Positions 6,073-7,381 of a stretch of 7,381 nucleotides of DNA are shown in pieces. Made by a program: the position numbers and the translations under genes. The notes below the pieces were generated by a model, which saw nothing but the letters and a program-made list of their open reading frames with translations, had not been told where the DNA came from and searched no databases. The DNA comes from DATDCY01 sp964513745 (lineage in GTDB: Bacteria > JAUVQV01 > DATDCY01): positions 1 to 7,381 of the forward strand of contig CAZEOK010000130.1 in the NCBI GenBank assembly GCA_964513745.1. Direction: 5' to 3'. The stretch's first letter is position 1; each line of letters starts with the position of its first letter.

Positions 6073-6552
6073 GTGAAGATCGGAATCCTGTCGGACTCGC
6101 ACGACGACATGGCCGCCATCGCGAAGGCGGTGGCGCTCTTCAACGCCGAGGGCGTGGTGCGGGTCCTGCACGCCGGTGACATCGTCTCACCCTTCACCTT
6201 CGAGATCTTCCGCGAACTGCATGCGCCACTCGGCGGCGTCTTCGGCAACAACGACGGCGACCGGCTGCTCCTGCGGGAGCGCTCGGCCGGGGCGCTGCAT
6301 CCCCAGCCGCACTTTGTGAACCTCGACGGCGTTCGCGGCGTGATCGTGCACGAGCCCCCCCTCGTCAAGCCACTCGCGCGCAGCGGCGACTTCGACCTGG
6401 TGGTCTACGGTCACACCCACGTGCCGGACGTGCACCGCGAGGGAGAGTCGCTCGTGGTCAATCCCGGCAAGGCCGCCGCCCTCAACAAGGGGCGCTCCAC
6501 GGTGGTTGTGCTGGAGACGGAGACTCGCGAAGCGAGGATCGTCGAGATCTAA
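6073..6552 (+). CDS. YfcE/MJ0936-like metallophosphoesterase
   Basis: A 159-residue calcineurin-like phosphoesterase with every family metal motif in order: LSDSHDD (D8, H10), HAGDI (D36), GNND (N59), VHEP (H93) and GHTHVP (H114, H116). Characterised relatives are small cytoplasmic dinuclear-metal phosphodiesterases with poorly known natural substrates. Position 93 is followed by Glu where many relatives have Gly; the significance is unknown. The start is GTG at 6073, one codon after the FKBP TGA and in the same frame. There is no clear Shine-Dalgarno sequence, so translation probably depends on coupling to the FKBP gene. Its TAA overlaps the stop codon of the convergent receiver gene. Confidence 0.93.
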   Translation: MKIGILSDSHDDMAAIAKAVALFNAEGVVRVLHAGDIVSPFTFEIFRELHAPLGGVFGNNDGDRLLLRERSAGALHPQPHFVNLDGVRGVIVHEPPLVKPLARSGDFDLVVYGHTHVPDVHREGESLVVNPGKAAALNKGRSTVVVLETETREARIVEI

Positions 6553-6941
6553 TCGGCGAGGTGGCGGCGGACGAGTTCCACGAGCGCGCGCGGCTGGAAC
6601 GGCTTGTCGAGGTAGGCGACACACCCGGCCTCGAGCGCTTTCTCCTCGTAAATCTGGCGCGGGAAGGCCGAGAACGCGATGACCGGCAGTTCCCGGTACC
6701 GTTCCTCGGCCTTGATGCGCTTGCAGAAGGTCAGGCCGTCCTCGCCCGGGAGCGCCAGATCGAGGAGTATCAGATGGATCTGCTCCCGCCCGAGAATCAC
6801 CTCGGCCTCCGCGGTCGTGCCCGCGCCGAAGAACTCGTACCCCGGCTCTCCGCGGAAGAGCAACTCGACTGCCATCAGATGGTCCGGCTCGTCCTCGACG
6901 GCGAGGATGCCTCTGACGCGGGTTCCATCAGGATTTGCCAT
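6549..6941 (-). CDS. Stand-alone response-regulator receiver domain protein (CheY-like)
   Basis: A 130-residue single receiver domain with no output domain. The acidic pocket is E16-D17 in LAVEDEP. The phospho-acceptor is D61 in LILLDLALPGEDG, the switch residue S91 in IAFSAF, the aromatic switch Y110 and the conserved lysine K113 in LDKPF. It should be phosphorylated by a histidine kinase and act through protein contacts or as a relay step; no kinase lies in the window. The ATG at 6941 has no Shine-Dalgarno sequence, and the likely promoter puts transcription initiation 1-2 nt before it. The binding-protein gene is divergent from it, but with no DNA-binding domain this protein is unlikely to regulate that gene directly. 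Confidence 0.94.
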   Translation of the reverse strand: MANPDGTRVRGILAVEDEPDHLMAVELLFRGEPGYEFFGAGTTAEAEVILGREQIHLILLDLALPGEDGLTFCKRIKAEERYRELPVIAFSAFPRQIYEEKALEAGCVAYLDKPFQPRALVELVRRHLAD

Positions 6942-6949
6942 ACTGCATT

Positions 6950-6979
6950 ATTGTCGCCGGGATGCTCGCTTTCTGTCAA
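6950..6979 (-). promoter_or_regulatory. Candidate sigma70 promoter of the receiver gene, near-leaderless
   Basis: On the minus strand a perfect TTGACA (6979-6974) is followed after 18 nt by GACAAT (6955-6950), which matches the -10 consensus at 4 of 6. Eight nt then separate the -10 from the ATG at 6941. An overlapping AATAAT (6952-6947) matches at 5 of 6, but at 21 nt spacing. Either choice puts the transcript start at or beside the start codon. Confidence 0.5.
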
Positions 6980-7018
6980 CCGTCATGCATCCGGGCGGTG
7001 CTCGGCCCCTGGTTCGGG

Positions 7019-7024
7019 TAGAAT
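7019..7024 (+). promoter_or_regulatory. Candidate -10 box for the binding-protein gene
   Basis: TAGAAT matches the -10 consensus at 5 of 6. It is followed by GCCCGC, as the ptsP TATAAT is. No good -35 is seen. Transcription would begin near 7031, giving a leader of about 74 nt. Confidence 0.3.
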
Positions 7025-7036
7025 GCCCGCGCCGGC

Positions 7037-7108
7037 ATGGGTAGACCCCTGCCGTGGCCGGCAGGACGAGGTTTGCTGAACGACCAACCACCCGGGGAGG
7101 CGCCATGA
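7037..7108 (+). CDS. Possible 23-residue leader peptide coupled to the binding-protein gene
   Basis: ATG at 7037 opens a 23-codon frame whose TGA overlaps the ATG of the next gene as ATGA (7105-7108). The peptide is rich in Pro and Gly (MGRPLPWPAG at its start) and matches nothing I recognise. It has no ribosome binding site of its own but lies about 6 nt after the predicted transcript start. It contains three leucines and no run of Ile, Val or Leu codons, so classical attenuation is not indicated. It may be chance. Confidence 0.2.
   Translation: MGRPLPWPAGRGLLNDQPPGEAP
7048..7065 (+). other. Hairpin in the leader of the binding-protein gene
   Basis: CCTGCCG (7048-7054), loop TGGC, CGGCAGG (7059-7065): a perfect 7-bp stem. 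It lies about 30 nt upstream of the ribosome binding site. There is no T-run, so it is not a typical terminator. It may affect translation or message stability, or be incidental in GC-rich DNA. Confidence 0.35.
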
Positions 7109-7381
7109 AGAAATCCGTCGCGTTCATAGCCGCAGCAACGCTGATCCTGTCCGCCGCCGTCGCCCGTGCCGAGAGCGTCCGTGTCGGCGTCATCGCCGAA
7201 CTCACCGGCGACATGCCCGCCGTGGGCGCCTCCTGCCGCAATGCCGCCGAGATGGCGGTCAAGGAGATCAACGCCGCAGGCGGGCTTGAAGTCGGCGGCC
7301 GGAAGCTCAGGGTCGAGCTGTTCGTCGAGGACAACGGCGGCAAGGCCGACCAGTCCGCGGCCGCGGCGCAGAAGCTGATCA
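7105..7381 (+). CDS. ABC transporter periplasmic substrate-binding protein, branched-chain amino acid (Liv) type, C-terminus beyond window
   Basis: The first 92 codons are present. A classic Sec signal peptide (MKK start, hydrophobic 5-19, ARA at 20-22) predicts cleavage after A22. The mature start VRVGVIAELTGDMPAVGAS, then AAEMAVKEINAAGGLEVGGRKL and VELFVEDNGGKADQSAAAAQKLI, follows the Peripla_BP_6/LivJ-LivK pattern. Members bind Leu/Ile/Val, other amino acids, amides, urea or aromatic acids and deliver them to a LivHMGF-type permease. The substrate cannot be told from this part. Full proteins are usually about 370-400 residues, so most is missing. GGGGAGG (7094-7100) lies 4 nt before the ATG. 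The permease and ATPase genes may follow beyond the right edge. Confidence 0.92.
   Translation, partial: MKKSVAFIAAATLILSAAVARAESVRVGVIAELTGDMPAVGASCRNAAEMAVKEINAAGGLEVGGRKLRVELFVEDNGGKADQSAAAAQKLI

Noticed and set aside
1..7381. CRISPR arrays, tRNA or rRNA genes, integrase or transposase genes
   Set aside because: No regularly spaced repeats, cloverleaf, rRNA-like sequence or recombinase motif was seen on either strand.

Overview
The window reads as GC-rich chromosomal DNA from a Gram-negative bacterium. The layout of the ptsP product (GAF domain plus enzyme I), the Liv-type periplasmic binding protein, the free-standing receiver and the style of the intergenic repeats suggest a Geobacter/Desulfuromonas-like deltaproteobacterium. 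That placement is an inference from protein style and remembered repeats, not from a search. Seven protein genes are supported; two run off the window ends.

Layout. Positions 1-2366 (minus strand) hold most of an EcoEI/EcoAI-like type I restriction subunit, hsdR, open at the left edge. It has its own promoter and an unusual cluster of TTTCAGCA/TGCTGAAA half-sites just upstream. Next on the minus strand is a small zincin-like metallopeptidase (2591-2956). It is divergent from a long ptsP gene (3064-5409, plus strand), the nitrogen-type PEP phosphotransferase enzyme I. After ptsP come an SlyD-like FKBP peptidyl-prolyl isomerase (5641-6069) and, 3 nt later, a GTG-started YfcE-like metallophosphoesterase (6073-6552), as a two-gene unit. 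A stand-alone response-regulator receiver (6549-6941, minus strand) meets this unit tail to tail with overlapping stop codons. It is divergent from the start of a branched-chain-amino-acid-type ABC transporter binding protein (7105 to the right edge).

The most interesting non-coding structure is a pair of related palindromic repeats. The longer copy (about 5399-5520) has 15-bp terminal inverted repeats, and its left terminus encodes the last three residues and the stop codon of ptsP. The shorter copy (2986-3050) lies between the divergent metallopeptidase and ptsP promoters and ends one base before the ptsP -10 box. A second theme is start architecture. The metallopeptidase, ptsP and the receiver gene each have a -10 box only 6-8 nt before the start codon and no Shine-Dalgarno sequence, so leaderless transcripts are predicted. 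The FKBP, hsdR and binding-protein genes have normal ribosome binding sites.

The genes do not form one pathway. They look like ordinary chromosomal housekeeping and regulatory genes with a restriction locus on the left. I see no CRISPR array, tRNA, rRNA or transposase gene. No gap between genes exceeds 300 bases.
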